DNA of 64,000 nt from Dokdonia sp. (GCA_020630915.1 JAHDIF010000004.1:1-64000); one strand, 5' to 3'; counted from the first letter of the stretch, positions 8,870-18,413 are shown. Numbers and translations: made by a program. The notes: generated by a model from the letters alone, not told the origin.

Positions 8870-10276
8870 TTACTGAGCATTAATCTGTATTTCATCTAAT
8901 TCATACGTTCCATCAAAATCCGAATCTCCGCTTCCTATATACCTAAATCCTATGTATCCAGCACCTTCTATACAAGATAGATCTACAATACCAGAAGGGA
9001 TCCAGTCTCCAAAGAAATCATCATCTTGAACAAGCACTGCTGCCGGTAATACGTCCCAACTTGCTGTAGGGATATTTTCTGGCGTTCCGTCCCAATCGCT
9101 TGAGAAAAGTAATTCTAGCGTACTTCCATCTGAGAAACTATTAGATGTTTGAAATTGCAGCGTTTCTCCATCCTGCCCGTCAAAGTTGATTTGAGGTGTT
9201 ACTAACCAGGCAATAGACGAATCATCCCCAGACATAAACGACCCAACATTTGCAGAGATACCTAAAGAAGCATTTGTTCCTCCAGAAGTGTACGCTTCCC
9301 AAGCTTGCGTTCCTTCTTGCACAAAATTAGTCCATCCATTACCAGAGATTGGTTGATTGGTACTTTGTGTTTCAAAGAAATCTTCAAATAAAACCTGAGC
9401 TCCGGCACTATCAGCAACTCCACAATCTATTTCTACAGGATCACAACGCTCTGTGTTATCAAAGGAAATACCATCAAGGTCATTCAAGACTAAGTTAAAG
9501 GTGTCTCCAAAGAAATTTCGCGTAAGCACCCCTGTGACAGTTCCTCTTTCTACGGGTAGTGCTATAGATTTAAAATCTGCGAAAGTACTGGTAGCAAGAA
9601 TAACCGTCTGGTTGTTTGCACAAGCAATAAGAGTTCTCTCTCCATCAAACTGATCTAAAGGCTCTCCAGCAAACGTTAACGAAGCGTCTATAACTTCATC
9701 TTTTGCAAATTGCACATCAGTAAGACTTACCAATACATTCTCCAGATCTTCACTAAAATCACTAATACTTACTTCTAAAGGAATAATCTCTGCAACCTCT
9801 GTTGAACGCTCAACAAAGTCAAACTGTAAAGGTGCTGGTATTTTTTCTAGATTACTTGTAATACCTAACGTGAGAACTCCATTACTATCTCCTACGTGTA
9901 AGCCACCAAGTTTTACAAAAATCTTACGCCCCACCTCGTAGGTAGTAAATAAAGGACTATTGTCTATAAGCACCCTTAAACCAGCTGTAGGGTTACTCGG
10001 TGAATCTTGTATAATAAGCTCTTCAAACCAGTTACCAGATTCATCGCTACTTACTACATAACCTTCGACATAGGCGGTAGATTCTGTAAGGTCTACGGTT
10101 TCTCCTTCCTGTAAAAATAAATTTCTTAGCGCTGCAACAGAAATTACCTCTCCATCTATTTGAGGTTCTTCTATTGTAAGGTTTGGCAATGAAAAATCAT
10201 CATCGTTTACACATGACGTAATCGTTAGTAATGCTAATACCGCAACGACTACTTTTGTTAATTGTATTGTTTTCAT
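8870..10276 (-). CDS. DUF5689 domain lipoprotein with choice-of-anchor J-like domain
   Basis: A 468-residue predicted lipoprotein. The N-terminal hydrophobic segment ends in a lipobox-like LLTITSC with Cys at 22. The DUF5689 region (about 40-275) contains AYVEGYVVSSDESGNWFE and IIQDSPSNPTAGLRV, a pattern I read as OB-fold-like. From about 293 there is a jelly-roll like choice-of-anchor J domains (FEDFFET, NGWTNF, WLVTPQINF). It lies 30 nt after a TonB-dependent receptor gene on the same strand, opposite a divergent exported EEP enzyme. By analogy with SusC/SusD-type pairs it is likely a surface-exposed partner of the receptor that captures substrate. The substrate is unknown; nucleic acid or phosphoester is an inference from the neighbouring EEP gene. 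Confidence 0.85.
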   Translation of the reverse strand: MKTIQLTKVVVAVLALLTITSCVNDDDFSLPNLTIEEPQIDGEVISVAALRNLFLQEGETVDLTESTAYVEGYVVSSDESGNWFEELIIQDSPSNPTAGLRVLIDNSPLFTTYEVGRKIFVKLGGLHVGDSNGVLTLGITSNLEKIPAPLQFDFVERSTEVAEIIPLEVSISDFSEDLENVLVSLTDVQFAKDEVIDASLTFAGEPLDQFDGERTLIACANNQTVILATSTFADFKSIALPVERGTVTGVLTRNFFGDTFNLVLNDLDGISFDNTERCDPVEIDCGVADSAGAQVLFEDFFETQSTNQPISGNGWTNFVQEGTQAWEAYTSGGTNASLGISANVGSFMSGDDSSIAWLVTPQINFDGQDGETLQFQTSNSFSDGSTLELLFSSDWDGTPENIPTASWDVLPAAVLVQDDDFFGDWIPSGIVDLSCIEGAGYIGFRYIGSGDSDFDGTYELDEIQINAQ

Positions 10277-10306
10277 ATCTGTATTTATTCTATATTCTAA
10301 TTTTAT

Positions 10307-13132
10307 TTAAAAGCGTACATACAAGTTAACGTAGTACGTTGTCCCATTTCCAAAAAAGTAACGATTCCCAAATACTGGAGTGCCTCTTTGTTGTTCTTCT
10401 AACTGTGATCTATAGTTAGACCTCCTGCTGTCCTCAAATCCTCCGGTTACATATTCCTGATTTAAGACATTATTAATGGTAGCAAAAAAACCTATAAAGT
10501 AATCGTCTACTCTCCAGGATTTTCCTCCAGTGACATTTACTAGCATATAATCATCAAACTCTTCTTGTTTTAAAAGCTGTTCTGCTATTACTGGATCGAC
10601 ATCATTAAATGGAAGACCGCTGTCACTATCTATAAAAAAGTTGCCGGTTCTTCTTAAATTACTTGGATCTACATAAGCATTTGAAAAATAGTTTACAGTA
10701 AGTCCAAAGTTCCAGAATTCTGGATCACGATACTCAAACCCTAACTGATAAGCTCTTTCTGGACCACCTGCTACGTGAAGATTTTCTAAAGCCACTGTTC
10801 CATCTCCAGGTATAAAACCTACTCCCTCACCATCATTAGATTCGAAACCTGGATTAGGTGATGTGTAATAAATATTTGGATTGTTTGAGTAGGTATATTG
10901 TCCTACAGATGCTGCTGCTTTTAATTTTAGGGTAGGTAATACTTGTGCTTCTAGACCTATCTCTGCTCCAACATTTCTTCTTCCTACATTAGTCAAAACT
11001 TCTTGTACAAATGCCCCACTAGTAGCTCCTAATCCATTTTCCGTAAAGAAAAATGCAATATCGCTACCATTTTCAAAACCTGTATAAAATCCAGTTACTC
11101 TTGCTTTAAATAGTGGTGCTCTAAAAATATAGCTTGCATCTACAGATTGAACGGATTCACTCTCGAGGCCAAATACTACATCATTATTTTGACGCGCATT
11201 ACTAAAGCTATTACGTATACCTGGCGCTCTAGTAAAGTATCCTGTATTTACATCAATCAAGTGTCGTCCGGTTACCTTGTAAGTGGCACCAGCCTTTACC
11301 CCTCCATTAGAAAATGATAGCTCTTCACTCAAACCAAAAGACCCTGAACTTGAGCCATCATTAGGAAAGTTACCATTTTCATACAACCCATTGCGTTGAT
11401 ATGTCGTACTAGAAACATTAGCCCCAACGTAAAAATCTACCTTGTTATATACAAACTGTGCCTGTGCAAAGCCTGAGATCACATTTGCATCGATCTCATA
11501 ATTATACTTATAGCGATCTCCTACAGCAACAACTCTATTAGGATTACGAAGATCACTCTGAGCGAGTGCTCCACTCTGTCCATCTTGGCTTTCGCTTACT
11601 GCAAAATTATCTATATCAAGAAATCCTTGAGCCCCTAGTAGATCCTCTACTTCAGCATAATTTTCACTAGATAATCCTCGGTAGCTCACATTTCCATTAA
11701 TGGCAATGTTATCTGTAATTTGAGAATTTACAATCACGTTTGCATTAATCTGAGTGTCTTCTATAACATCATTTTGTAAAATAATTTTTCCTTGCTCTCG
11801 AGGTCCTGCAGATGTAATATTGCTCTCATAAGCTTTATTCCAATTAAACTGCCCATCCTCTAAAAATGCCTGCTGCAAAACAAAAGCATTTTGAAAATCA
11901 AAGGTTGTTGGGTTTAGATCTTGTAATGCAAAACTAGGTAACAACTGGTAGTAATTAGGAGCAGGATTACGCAATCTACCATTATCAATACGGCTATTTT
12001 TAATGGTACCTGTTTGATAAGAAAGGTTAGTATTTACGGTTGTTTTATCAGAAACCGTCCAGTAGTGATTTAACATAATTACTGGCTCCTCAATCTCTCT
12101 CGTCCTTGTATTACGTTGGCTTCCATTTTGAAAACCCCAGAAAGGATTATATCGTCTCCCCTTTAAATCAAATACTTCTTGAGTAATAGCTGTACTCCTA
12201 CCTCTTCTGTTAGGAGTAAAAAAAGAAGTTAGATTAATACTATGCTTATCATTAATTTTCTTTTCTACAGAGGCATAAAAAGAATTTGCATCATAAAAAG
12301 TGCCATCAATATAACCCTCATCTCCAAAACGTCTAGATGCTAGCACACTAAAGGCCCAACCATTTTCTGTAAGCCCTGTATGATAGCTTCCCATCAATCT
12401 TCCTTCATAGGATCTATTAGCAGAGGCAAAAGACACTCGACCTCCTTTACGTTCTTGTGAAGCTCTCATCACAAAGTTAGTGACACCTCCTGGTCCTCCA
12501 AAGGTATATTCATTTGCCTTAAGACCTTGAGTAAACTCTCTATTACGTTGCACGTCATTAAGTCCTCCCCAATTACCCCACTGCGGCCTTCCGTTAAACT
12601 GCTTGTTCATCTCTACGCCATTGATAAGAACTTTACCGTCTGCATTGTCTAGACCTCGAGGTCTAAAAAATGTAGCGCTCCAATCAAAAGAAGCAGCACT
12701 TGCAAACACATCACGTCCTGCAGATAATAATCCAGAAACGTTAGCACTGCCATCATCGTCATCTCCATTGAGATCATTGTCATTAAGCGTAATCAGGCTA
12801 ATGTTACGTTGCTCCTCAACGACATCTACAGCCAGACTAATCTCACCCATGTCTAAGGTAGCGCCTTCATTAATAATAATAGGCATACGTTTGGTTACAA
12901 ATCCGTTCTTAACTAGCACAAGAATTTGTTCTCCTACTGGAATATCTTGATTAAGAACGAATACACCCAAGGCATTAGTCTGCCTAGTAACTCCTGCACC
13001 CTCTACAGATACTGTAACATCTGGTAAACTCTCTGAAGTAATACCGTCTACTACAATTCCCTTTACCTGCGTTTGCGAAAACACAGGAAGTGCTGCAAAT
13101 ACAAGTAATAGTTTAAAAATAATATTCTTCAT
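10307..13132 (-). CDS. TonB-dependent receptor with carboxypeptidase-regulatory domain
   Basis: An outer-membrane TonB-dependent transporter of 941 residues from the chosen start. The ATG at 13132 gives MKNIIFKLLLVFAALPVFSQ, a clean signal peptide; an ATG three codons upstream (13141) is also possible. The regulatory beta-sandwich is at about 20-105 (VKGIVVDGITSESLPDVTVS) and the plug at about 120-225 (FFRPRGLDNADGKVLINGVE). The barrel ends in YVNLYVRF, with the terminal aromatic residue typical of outer-membrane barrels. It is co-transcribed with the downstream DUF5689 lipoprotein (30-nt gap). A divergent promoter pair at 13182-13217 separates it from the exported EEP enzyme. The substrate cannot be read from sequence. 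Confidence 0.9.
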   Translation of the reverse strand: MKNIIFKLLLVFAALPVFSQTQVKGIVVDGITSESLPDVTVSVEGAGVTRQTNALGVFVLNQDIPVGEQILVLVKNGFVTKRMPIIINEGATLDMGEISLAVDVVEEQRNISLITLNDNDLNGDDDDGSANVSGLLSAGRDVFASAASFDWSATFFRPRGLDNADGKVLINGVEMNKQFNGRPQWGNWGGLNDVQRNREFTQGLKANEYTFGGPGGVTNFVMRASQERKGGRVSFASANRSYEGRLMGSYHTGLTENGWAFSVLASRRFGDEGYIDGTFYDANSFYASVEKKINDKHSINLTSFFTPNRRGRSTAITQEVFDLKGRRYNPFWGFQNGSQRNTRTREIEEPVIMLNHYWTVSDKTTVNTNLSYQTGTIKNSRIDNGRLRNPAPNYYQLLPSFALQDLNPTTFDFQNAFVLQQAFLEDGQFNWNKAYESNITSAGPREQGKIILQNDVIEDTQINANVIVNSQITDNIAINGNVSYRGLSSENYAEVEDLLGAQGFLDIDNFAVSESQDGQSGALAQSDLRNPNRVVAVGDRYKYNYEIDANVISGFAQAQFVYNKVDFYVGANVSSTTYQRNGLYENGNFPNDGSSSGSFGLSEELSFSNGGVKAGATYKVTGRHLIDVNTGYFTRAPGIRNSFSNARQNNDVVFGLESESVQSVDASYIFRAPLFKARVTGFYTGFENGSDIAFFFTENGLGATSGAFVQEVLTNVGRRNVGAEIGLEAQVLPTLKLKAAASVGQYTYSNNPNIYYTSPNPGFESNDGEGVGFIPGDGTVALENLHVAGGPERAYQLGFEYRDPEFWNFGLTVNYFSNAYVDPSNLRRTGNFFIDSDSGLPFNDVDPVIAEQLLKQEEFDDYMLVNVTGGKSWRVDDYFIGFFATINNVLNQEYVTGGFEDSRRSNYRSQLEEQQRGTPVFGNRYFFGNGTTYYVNLYVRF

Positions 13133-13181
13133 TAAATACATAGTGTTTAGGCCTCTATTAAGAAACCGTTATTTCGCTGTG

Positions 13182-13189
13182 CAAAAGTA
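13182..13189 (-). promoter_or_regulatory. -7 box for the TonB receptor/DUF5689 operon
   Basis: On the minus strand this reads TACTTTTG, matching the Bacteroidota consensus TAnnTTTG, about 50 nt upstream of the receptor start. I found no clear TTG -33 element. Confidence 0.5.
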
Positions 13190-13209
13190 ATCTTTTTCTT
13201 TACATTCCC

Positions 13210-13217
13210 TACCTTTG
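13210..13217 (+). promoter_or_regulatory. -7 box for the exported EEP gene
   Basis: TACCTTTG matches TAnnTTTG, 49 nt upstream of the ATG at 13267. It faces away from the minus-strand box at 13182-13189. A 10-bp palindrome GGCACGTGCC (13222-13231) follows it and could be a regulatory site. Confidence 0.5.
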
Positions 13218-13266
13218 GCACGGCACGTGCCTATCTCTTTACGTAAAGTTAATATTAGTTAAAATT

Positions 13267-14313
13267 ATGAAAACCTATTTTTTAGCAATTCTTTGTTTGT
13301 GTTACGCTTTCGCGAAAGCGCAATCAGAAAAAACCTATAAAGTACATACCATCGCATTTTATAATGTAGAAAATCTTTTTGATACAGAAAATGACCCAGT
13401 AACTTTTGACGACGATAGAACACCAAATGGAAAAGACCACTGGACGGAAGAAATTTATCAAGACAAAGTAAAGAAAATGGCAGGCGTTATTGCCGAAATA
13501 GGTCAAGAGGTCGCAAATAATGCTCCTGCCCTAATAGGTCTGGCCGAAGTAGAAAACAGAAAGACTGTAGAGGATCTCGCAAATAACGCTCAATTACTGG
13601 ATAAAGATTATGGTATAGCTCATTTTGATTCTCCAGACAGAAGAGGAATAGACGTGGCGCTACTATATCAAAAAAGTTTATTTAAACCTACTAATATTAG
13701 CAAGCACGAACTTATTATTTACGACAATGAAGATCGTGACAAGCGAAGATTTACAAGAGATCAATTACTGGTTTCTGGCCTACTAGATGGAGAAAAAATT
13801 CACGTTATCGTAAATCACTGGCCCTCTAGAAGTGGTGGAGAAGCTCGCAGCAGAGCAAAACGTATCGCCGCAGCAGAGCTCAATATAAAACTCATAGATA
13901 GCCTCCAAAGTAATGATCCATATGCAAAGATTATAACAATGGGTGACCTCAATGATGATCCTACAAGCCCTAGTGTAAAAAAGACGATGAAGGCTCAAGG
14001 AAAAAGAGAGAAAGTAAAGGATCAAGGCCTTTTTAATCCTATGGAGTCTATGTACAAAAAGGGACTAGGCACCCTCGCCTATAGAGATGGCTGGAATCTT
14101 TTTGACCAGATTATCGTCTCTGAGCCTTTAATACGTAAAGACTTTAACTCCTACAGGTTCTATAAAGCGGGAATTCATAATAAAAATTACCTAAGTAATC
14201 CTAAAGGGAGATATAAGGGGTATCCTTATCGAAGTTTTGCAAATGGAGGGTATACAGGAGGGTATAGTGATCATTTTCCAGTCTATATCTATTTAATCAA
14301 AGAGGTAAAATAA
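13267..14313 (+). CDS. exported endonuclease/exonuclease/phosphatase family protein
   Basis: A 348-residue EEP superfamily enzyme with a signal peptide: MKTYFLAILCLCYAFAKAQ, with predicted cleavage after AKA. The palindrome at 13306-13319 encodes that AFAKA, so it supplies the AxA cleavage motif. Family motifs are FYNVENLFDT (about 32-41), AEVEN (about 94-98), RRGIDVALLY, NHWPSR (about 187), GDLNDDP (about 227) and GYSDHFPVYI near the end. It is a paralogue of the protein at 203-1180. It is divergent from the TonB receptor/DUF5689 pair, which suggests that the three handle one substrate: the enzyme would cleave extracellular or periplasmic phosphodiesters and the receptor would import products. 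That role is inferred. A strong terminator follows. Confidence 0.9.
   Translation: MKTYFLAILCLCYAFAKAQSEKTYKVHTIAFYNVENLFDTENDPVTFDDDRTPNGKDHWTEEIYQDKVKKMAGVIAEIGQEVANNAPALIGLAEVENRKTVEDLANNAQLLDKDYGIAHFDSPDRRGIDVALLYQKSLFKPTNISKHELIIYDNEDRDKRRFTRDQLLVSGLLDGEKIHVIVNHWPSRSGGEARSRAKRIAAAELNIKLIDSLQSNDPYAKIITMGDLNDDPTSPSVKKTMKAQGKREKVKDQGLFNPMESMYKKGLGTLAYRDGWNLFDQIIVSEPLIRKDFNSYRFYKAGIHNKNYLSNPKGRYKGYPYRSFANGGYTGGYSDHFPVYIYLIKEVK
13306..13319. repeat. palindrome GCTTTCGCGAAAGC, copy 3
   Basis: Perfect copy with C/G extension. It is read as AFAKA and forms the signal-peptidase site of the exported EEP protein. Confidence 0.95.
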
Positions 14314-14334
14314 TTGAAGTATTGATACAAAAAG

Positions 14335-14370
14335 AGAGCCCGTGACTTGTTATTCACGGGCTTTCTTTTT
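14335..14370 (+). terminator. terminator of the exported EEP gene
   Basis: AGCCCGTGA (14337-14345) and TCACGGGCT (14354-14362) form a perfect 9-bp stem followed by a T-rich run. On the other strand it could also serve the convergent membrane-protein gene ending at 14387. Confidence 0.9.
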
Positions 14371-14386
14371 TAATTTATCTATCACT

Positions 14387-14821
14387 CTAGAACCATTGGT
14401 TCCAAGGAATAATAGCTAATACCGCAAATAAAGCTATGGTATAAAAAATAGCTAGCTTCTTAAATTTAGGTGTAGAAAGACGTTGTTTTTTATGCTTAGA
14501 ATATCCTATAGTAACTAATACTACCGCTATAATCATAAGTGTCGGGTGTTCTACAGCAAGTTTACGAGCTGTGCTAGACAATCCCCCCATGCCATTGGTA
14601 GAAATTGCATTTAATCCATTAGGAGAGACAAAAAACAATACGAGGCCAATGAGCAATTGTATATGCATGGTAATCAAAGTAAATAACGCAAGTCGCATAT
14701 CTTTAGCACCATATTCTTTTTTCCCAAAGAAGCCTACAAGAGAATTAATAGTTGCAATTACTAAAACAACAAGAACTAGATACGCCCAAATAGAGTGTAC
14801 AAATTGAAATATAGAATACAT
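14387..14821 (-). CDS. four-helix membrane protein, possibly heme-binding
   Basis: A 144-residue protein with four predicted transmembrane helices at about 8-31, 43-66, 92-108 and 122-140. His residues sit in or near the helices (FVHSIW at 9, MHIQLL at 53, EHPTLM at 91). This pattern fits the small cytochrome-b-like membrane proteins found in flavobacteria, but no unambiguous heme motif is visible. It follows the Oar-like receptor gene on the same strand, with a terminator and its own -7 box between them, so it is probably expressed separately. Function unknown. Confidence 0.75.
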   Translation of the reverse strand: MYSIFQFVHSIWAYLVLVVLVIATINSLVGFFGKKEYGAKDMRLALFTLITMHIQLLIGLVLFFVSPNGLNAISTNGMGGLSSTARKLAVEHPTLMIIAVVLVTIGYSKHKKQRLSTPKFKKLAIFYTIALFAVLAIIPWNQWF

Positions 14822-14845
14822 AGAGAGTTACATTTTGTGAGTACT

Positions 14846-14853
14846 CAAAGATA
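14846..14853 (-). promoter_or_regulatory. -7 box for the four-helix membrane protein
   Basis: The minus strand reads TATCTTTG, matching TAnnTTTG, 25 nt upstream of the start at 14821. No convincing TTG -33 element was found. Confidence 0.45.
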
Positions 14854-14870
14854 GTTTATAAAATCAAAAA

Positions 14871-14896
14871 AACCGCCACTCAAAAGAGCAGCGGTT
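14871..14896 (-). terminator. terminator of the Oar-like receptor gene
   Basis: AACCGC and GCGGTT flank an inner CTC-AAAA-GAG hairpin. On the minus strand the stem runs into seven T. It lies 43 nt after the receptor stop. Confidence 0.8.
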
Positions 14897-14938
14897 TTTA
14901 TATATGCTAACAATATGTAGCTTTTCAGAATGTAGTTC

Positions 14939-17900
14939 TTAGTTAAAGATATAACGTAGCCCTACCTGTGCTTGCCATCTTGCAGACTGAAGACCAGAAT
15001 CATCAATAATTTCAATGTCATTGCCAATGATATTGCCATTATCATCAAATTCTAATAAATTACTTAAAAAGTTGAATTCTGGGTTTCCATCTGTCGTAGA
15101 TACTGTTTGTAATGGTCTTACATTAGAACTTACAAATCTTCTTTGACCCCACTCTTTATTTATAAAGTTTGTGAAGTTAAAAATGTCAAAAGATAATTGT
15201 AATGTATTCTTTTTGTCACCTGTTTTTACATAAATATCCTGCAATAATTTAAAATCTACAATATGGTTCCAAGGACCTCTAGAGCCATTGCGCTCTGCAT
15301 ATTTACCTCTTCTTGAACTTAAATACTCATCATTTTCAATAAACGCATTAAATTGTTCCCACTGCTGCTCTGGAGTCACTAACACATTATCGTCGTTATC
15401 TAGTATTGGTGCAAATGTTATCTCACCAGCATTAGCTGGCACATAAATCAAGGCATTATCCCTAGAGTCGTCATTTAATATATCTCGCCCATCTCTGTAA
15501 GTAAAACTATAAGGTCGCGATTGAGCACCTTCGTAAAACAAACCAATTGTCGTTTTTCCTCCGAACTCACCTCCATAAGATATCTCATAAGAGGCATTGG
15601 CAGAAATACGACTTCCTAATGCAAAGTCAGATCTAGATAATGGGGGGTTTGCATTCTTACCATTAACCGTTTGTATATTTCTCCACTGTGAGCTGTTTTG
15701 AGAAGAAGTACCATCAAAAATCTTATTAGATTCTCCATAAGCATAAGAAACCTGTCCTTGGAAACCATTGTCAAATGGTTTTCTTAAGGTAAAAGAGGCG
15801 TTGGTCGCATTTCCTTCACTAGTATTAGAAAGCAATATAATTCTACCATACGTATCATCTATCTCGTCTCCTCTATTATAAAAAGGACGGTTATCTGCTC
15901 CATTGTACGTTCCTATTGCGTCTTTAAGGTTTAAGTTTTCATAAAAAACATCTTGTAACACATCGGTATATTGAAAATCAAGTGAGGCGATTAATCCCCA
16001 GAACGGTAATTTCTGATCGATAGCAAGATTGTACTTAGCTACTTGTGGTAATTTAAAATCTTTAGCAATTAAATCAATATTTCCTCCAAGTCCTCCTGTT
16101 CCAGGAGTTACATCTTCAAACTGAGAATTTACATCAGGATTGAAAGCTGGTGGAGGATCCCCAAAGAAAGCACTTCTAAATGTAAACCCACCTGTGACTC
16201 CATTATTGTTATATGTTCCTCCAGGCCATACTAAAGGTAATCTAGACGTAAATACACCAACACCCCCTCTTACTTGTGTAGTATTATTATCGAATACATC
16301 CCAATTAAATCCAACACGAGGAGCAATCATTGCTACACCATTAAGTCCTTGACCTACTTTTGCTCCTTGAAGATCTTTTCCTTCGGCTTCTAATAAACGA
16401 GCCGTTGTATTATCAAATGCAGTATTTGTGGGACCGTCTTCAAAATACGGTAAATCTACACGTACACCTCCCGTCAACTTAAAGTTCTCAGCAATTTGAA
16501 CTTCGTCTTGCACATAAAATCCTGCTTGGAATGTACTAAAATCAGCTGAACCAGCAGACTCGTCTCCAACAACTCCATTCCCTACTAAAGAATATCCATG
16601 TTGATATTCAATAGGTAATGCTGGGTTAACTGGGTCTGCACTATTAAGAAAATCATTAAGGTTATCAAACTCATAAGAACCAAAGTTAAAGGCAAAGAAT
16701 AAATTCTTAGCACTTGCCCATTCTAAGTTAGTTCCTAATGTTACGGTATGACGACCTGCAAATATTTCAAAGTTATTATTTATTGTAAAAATATCTTGGT
16801 CTAATAAATTTGCCGTAGAAAAAGGTTCTGCACCAAATTGTATACCGCCTGCACCATCATTAATATTTACCGTAGGGAAAGGATTCCCTAATGGATCACG
16901 ATCATCACGCACGGCAGTGTAACCTACCTTAAGGTTATTTGCATACTTCTGTCCTATAGTAGAGTTCCACTCAAACGCACCAGAATATGTTTTTGTTACA
17001 AAAAACTCTGAACCGTTTAAAAATCCTATAGATCTATTTCCAGAGTTACGAGCCTCTAAGTTTTCTGCTTCAACTAGACCAAATCTTAGATATAATCTAT
17101 TATTTTCATTGGCATTCCAGTCTAAACGAAGGTTAATCTTGTCACTATCTAAAGTTCTTGTATTTGCATCAAAAATTCCAGTATCGTACCCGTAAGTAGA
17201 TTGTACAAAGTCTGACAATCCATTTATTTGTTCTAAACTTGAATCTCCTTGATAGTTACTAAACGTAAAAGGTTGCGGCGTCTCTTCTTCTTGTCTCTCG
17301 TAATTTGCAAAAAAGAATAATTTATCTTTTATAATTGGACCACCAATACGAACGCCGTAAGTAAGCGCGGTGAACTCATCGAGTTGCTCTCTATCATCAC
17401 CTTCATTAATCAAATCCGTTGGCGTTTTTCCAGCCAAGCTTTGATCTCTGTAAAAACCATAAGCACTTCCTTCCCAATCATTAGATCCAGAACGTGTTAC
17501 TGCATTAATAGATCCTCCCGAGAAACCTGACTGACGTACATCAAAAGGTGCAAGGTTAATCTGGAAAGACTCAATAGCATCTACAGAAAAAGGATTTACT
17601 CCTGTCTGCCCTCCGTTTGTGCCTGAACCCGCAAGTCCAAAAACGTCATTATTTACTGCGCCATCAATATAAACGGCATTATAACGGTTATTCTGACCTC
17701 CTAGAGAGATTGAGAAACCATCATTACCTTCGGTAAGCTGCGCTTGAGGTGTTACTCTGGCAAAATCTGCAATACTTCTAGAAACCGTAGGAAGCGTAGT
17801 AATATCTCTCTCAGAAATATTAGTCTCAGAACCAGTTTTGTTACTATTAAAAACCCCATTAGCCCCTTGAGCAGAGATTACAATCTCATCAAGAGCGTTA

Positions 17901-18238
17901 GAGCTCTCAGCCATAGTAGTACTAATTCTCTTAGACTCACCTAGGCTTAGTCTAAAACCATTCTCAGTAAAATCTTCAAAACCTACGTAAGAAATAGTCA
18001 CGTTATAAGGTCCTCCAGATTTCATGTTTGTAATACGGTAAAAACCGTCAAAGTCTGTAATGGCCCCGTAAATAGAACCTGTAGGCACGTGCGTTGCAAC
18101 AACATTAGCCCCTGGAAGAGGGTTTTCTGTGTTGTCTAAAACACGACCTGCGATCGAACTTGTAGTTACCCCTTGTGCAAATGACGTTGCTGTCATAAGA
18201 AAAAGAGCAATTACAGATAAAAAAGTAATTTTCTTCAT
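14939..18238 (-). CDS. Oar-like TonB-dependent outer-membrane receptor
   Basis: A 1099-residue outer-membrane protein. The signal peptide MKKITFLSVIALFLMTATSF ends just before AQ. A carboxypeptidase-regulatory domain follows (about 25-115, IAGRVLDNTENPLPGANVVA). The plug (about 125-255) carries YNAVYIDGAVNNDVFGL and the Oar-type block LAPFDVRQSGFSGGSINAVT. The rest is a long barrel ending WQAQVGLRYIFN. Oar proteins of this size occur in Myxococcus and Bacteroidota; some take part in contact signalling or protein secretion, and the substrate here is unknown. It appears monocistronic: a -7 box lies 30 nt upstream and a terminator just downstream. Confidence 0.92.
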   Translation of the reverse strand: MKKITFLSVIALFLMTATSFAQGVTTSSIAGRVLDNTENPLPGANVVATHVPTGSIYGAITDFDGFYRITNMKSGGPYNVTISYVGFEDFTENGFRLSLGESKRISTTMAESSNALDEIVISAQGANGVFNSNKTGSETNISERDITTLPTVSRSIADFARVTPQAQLTEGNDGFSISLGGQNNRYNAVYIDGAVNNDVFGLAGSGTNGGQTGVNPFSVDAIESFQINLAPFDVRQSGFSGGSINAVTRSGSNDWEGSAYGFYRDQSLAGKTPTDLINEGDDREQLDEFTALTYGVRIGGPIIKDKLFFFANYERQEEETPQPFTFSNYQGDSSLEQINGLSDFVQSTYGYDTGIFDANTRTLDSDKINLRLDWNANENNRLYLRFGLVEAENLEARNSGNRSIGFLNGSEFFVTKTYSGAFEWNSTIGQKYANNLKVGYTAVRDDRDPLGNPFPTVNINDGAGGIQFGAEPFSTANLLDQDIFTINNNFEIFAGRHTVTLGTNLEWASAKNLFFAFNFGSYEFDNLNDFLNSADPVNPALPIEYQHGYSLVGNGVVGDESAGSADFSTFQAGFYVQDEVQIAENFKLTGGVRVDLPYFEDGPTNTAFDNTTARLLEAEGKDLQGAKVGQGLNGVAMIAPRVGFNWDVFDNNTTQVRGGVGVFTSRLPLVWPGGTYNNNGVTGGFTFRSAFFGDPPPAFNPDVNSQFEDVTPGTGGLGGNIDLIAKDFKLPQVAKYNLAIDQKLPFWGLIASLDFQYTDVLQDVFYENLNLKDAIGTYNGADNRPFYNRGDEIDDTYGRIILLSNTSEGNATNASFTLRKPFDNGFQGQVSYAYGESNKIFDGTSSQNSSQWRNIQTVNGKNANPPLSRSDFALGSRISANASYEISYGGEFGGKTTIGLFYEGAQSRPYSFTYRDGRDILNDDSRDNALIYVPANAGEITFAPILDNDDNVLVTPEQQWEQFNAFIENDEYLSSRRGKYAERNGSRGPWNHIVDFKLLQDIYVKTGDKKNTLQLSFDIFNFTNFINKEWGQRRFVSSNVRPLQTVSTTDGNPEFNFLSNLLEFDDNGNIIGNDIEIIDDSGLQSARWQAQVGLRYIFN

Positions 18239-18267
18239 AATTAAATAGATTGAATTTAAGCTTGATG

Positions 18268-18275
18268 CAAAATTA
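18268..18275 (-). promoter_or_regulatory. -7 box for the Oar-like receptor
   Basis: The minus strand reads TAATTTTG, matching TAnnTTTG, 29 nt upstream of the ATG. Upstream of it lie the AT-rich repeats GTTAATGTTAATTAATTAAC. No TTG is seen at the usual spacing. Confidence 0.5.
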
Positions 18276-18413
18276 CGCCTTACAATCGCGTGCTAAGTTT
18301 ATGTTAATGTTAATTAATTAACACTTTTGCCGTTTTTGTAAACAATTAGCTAAAAATGAATTTTTTACAAGAAAAAAATTAAAATTTTACCATTTAAGAT
18401 GATAATTCCCCAA

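Noticed and set aside
12603-12950. 115-codon plus-strand ORF opposite the TonB receptor
   Set aside because: Shadow of the receptor plug region; Ser/Leu-rich composition from antisense reading.
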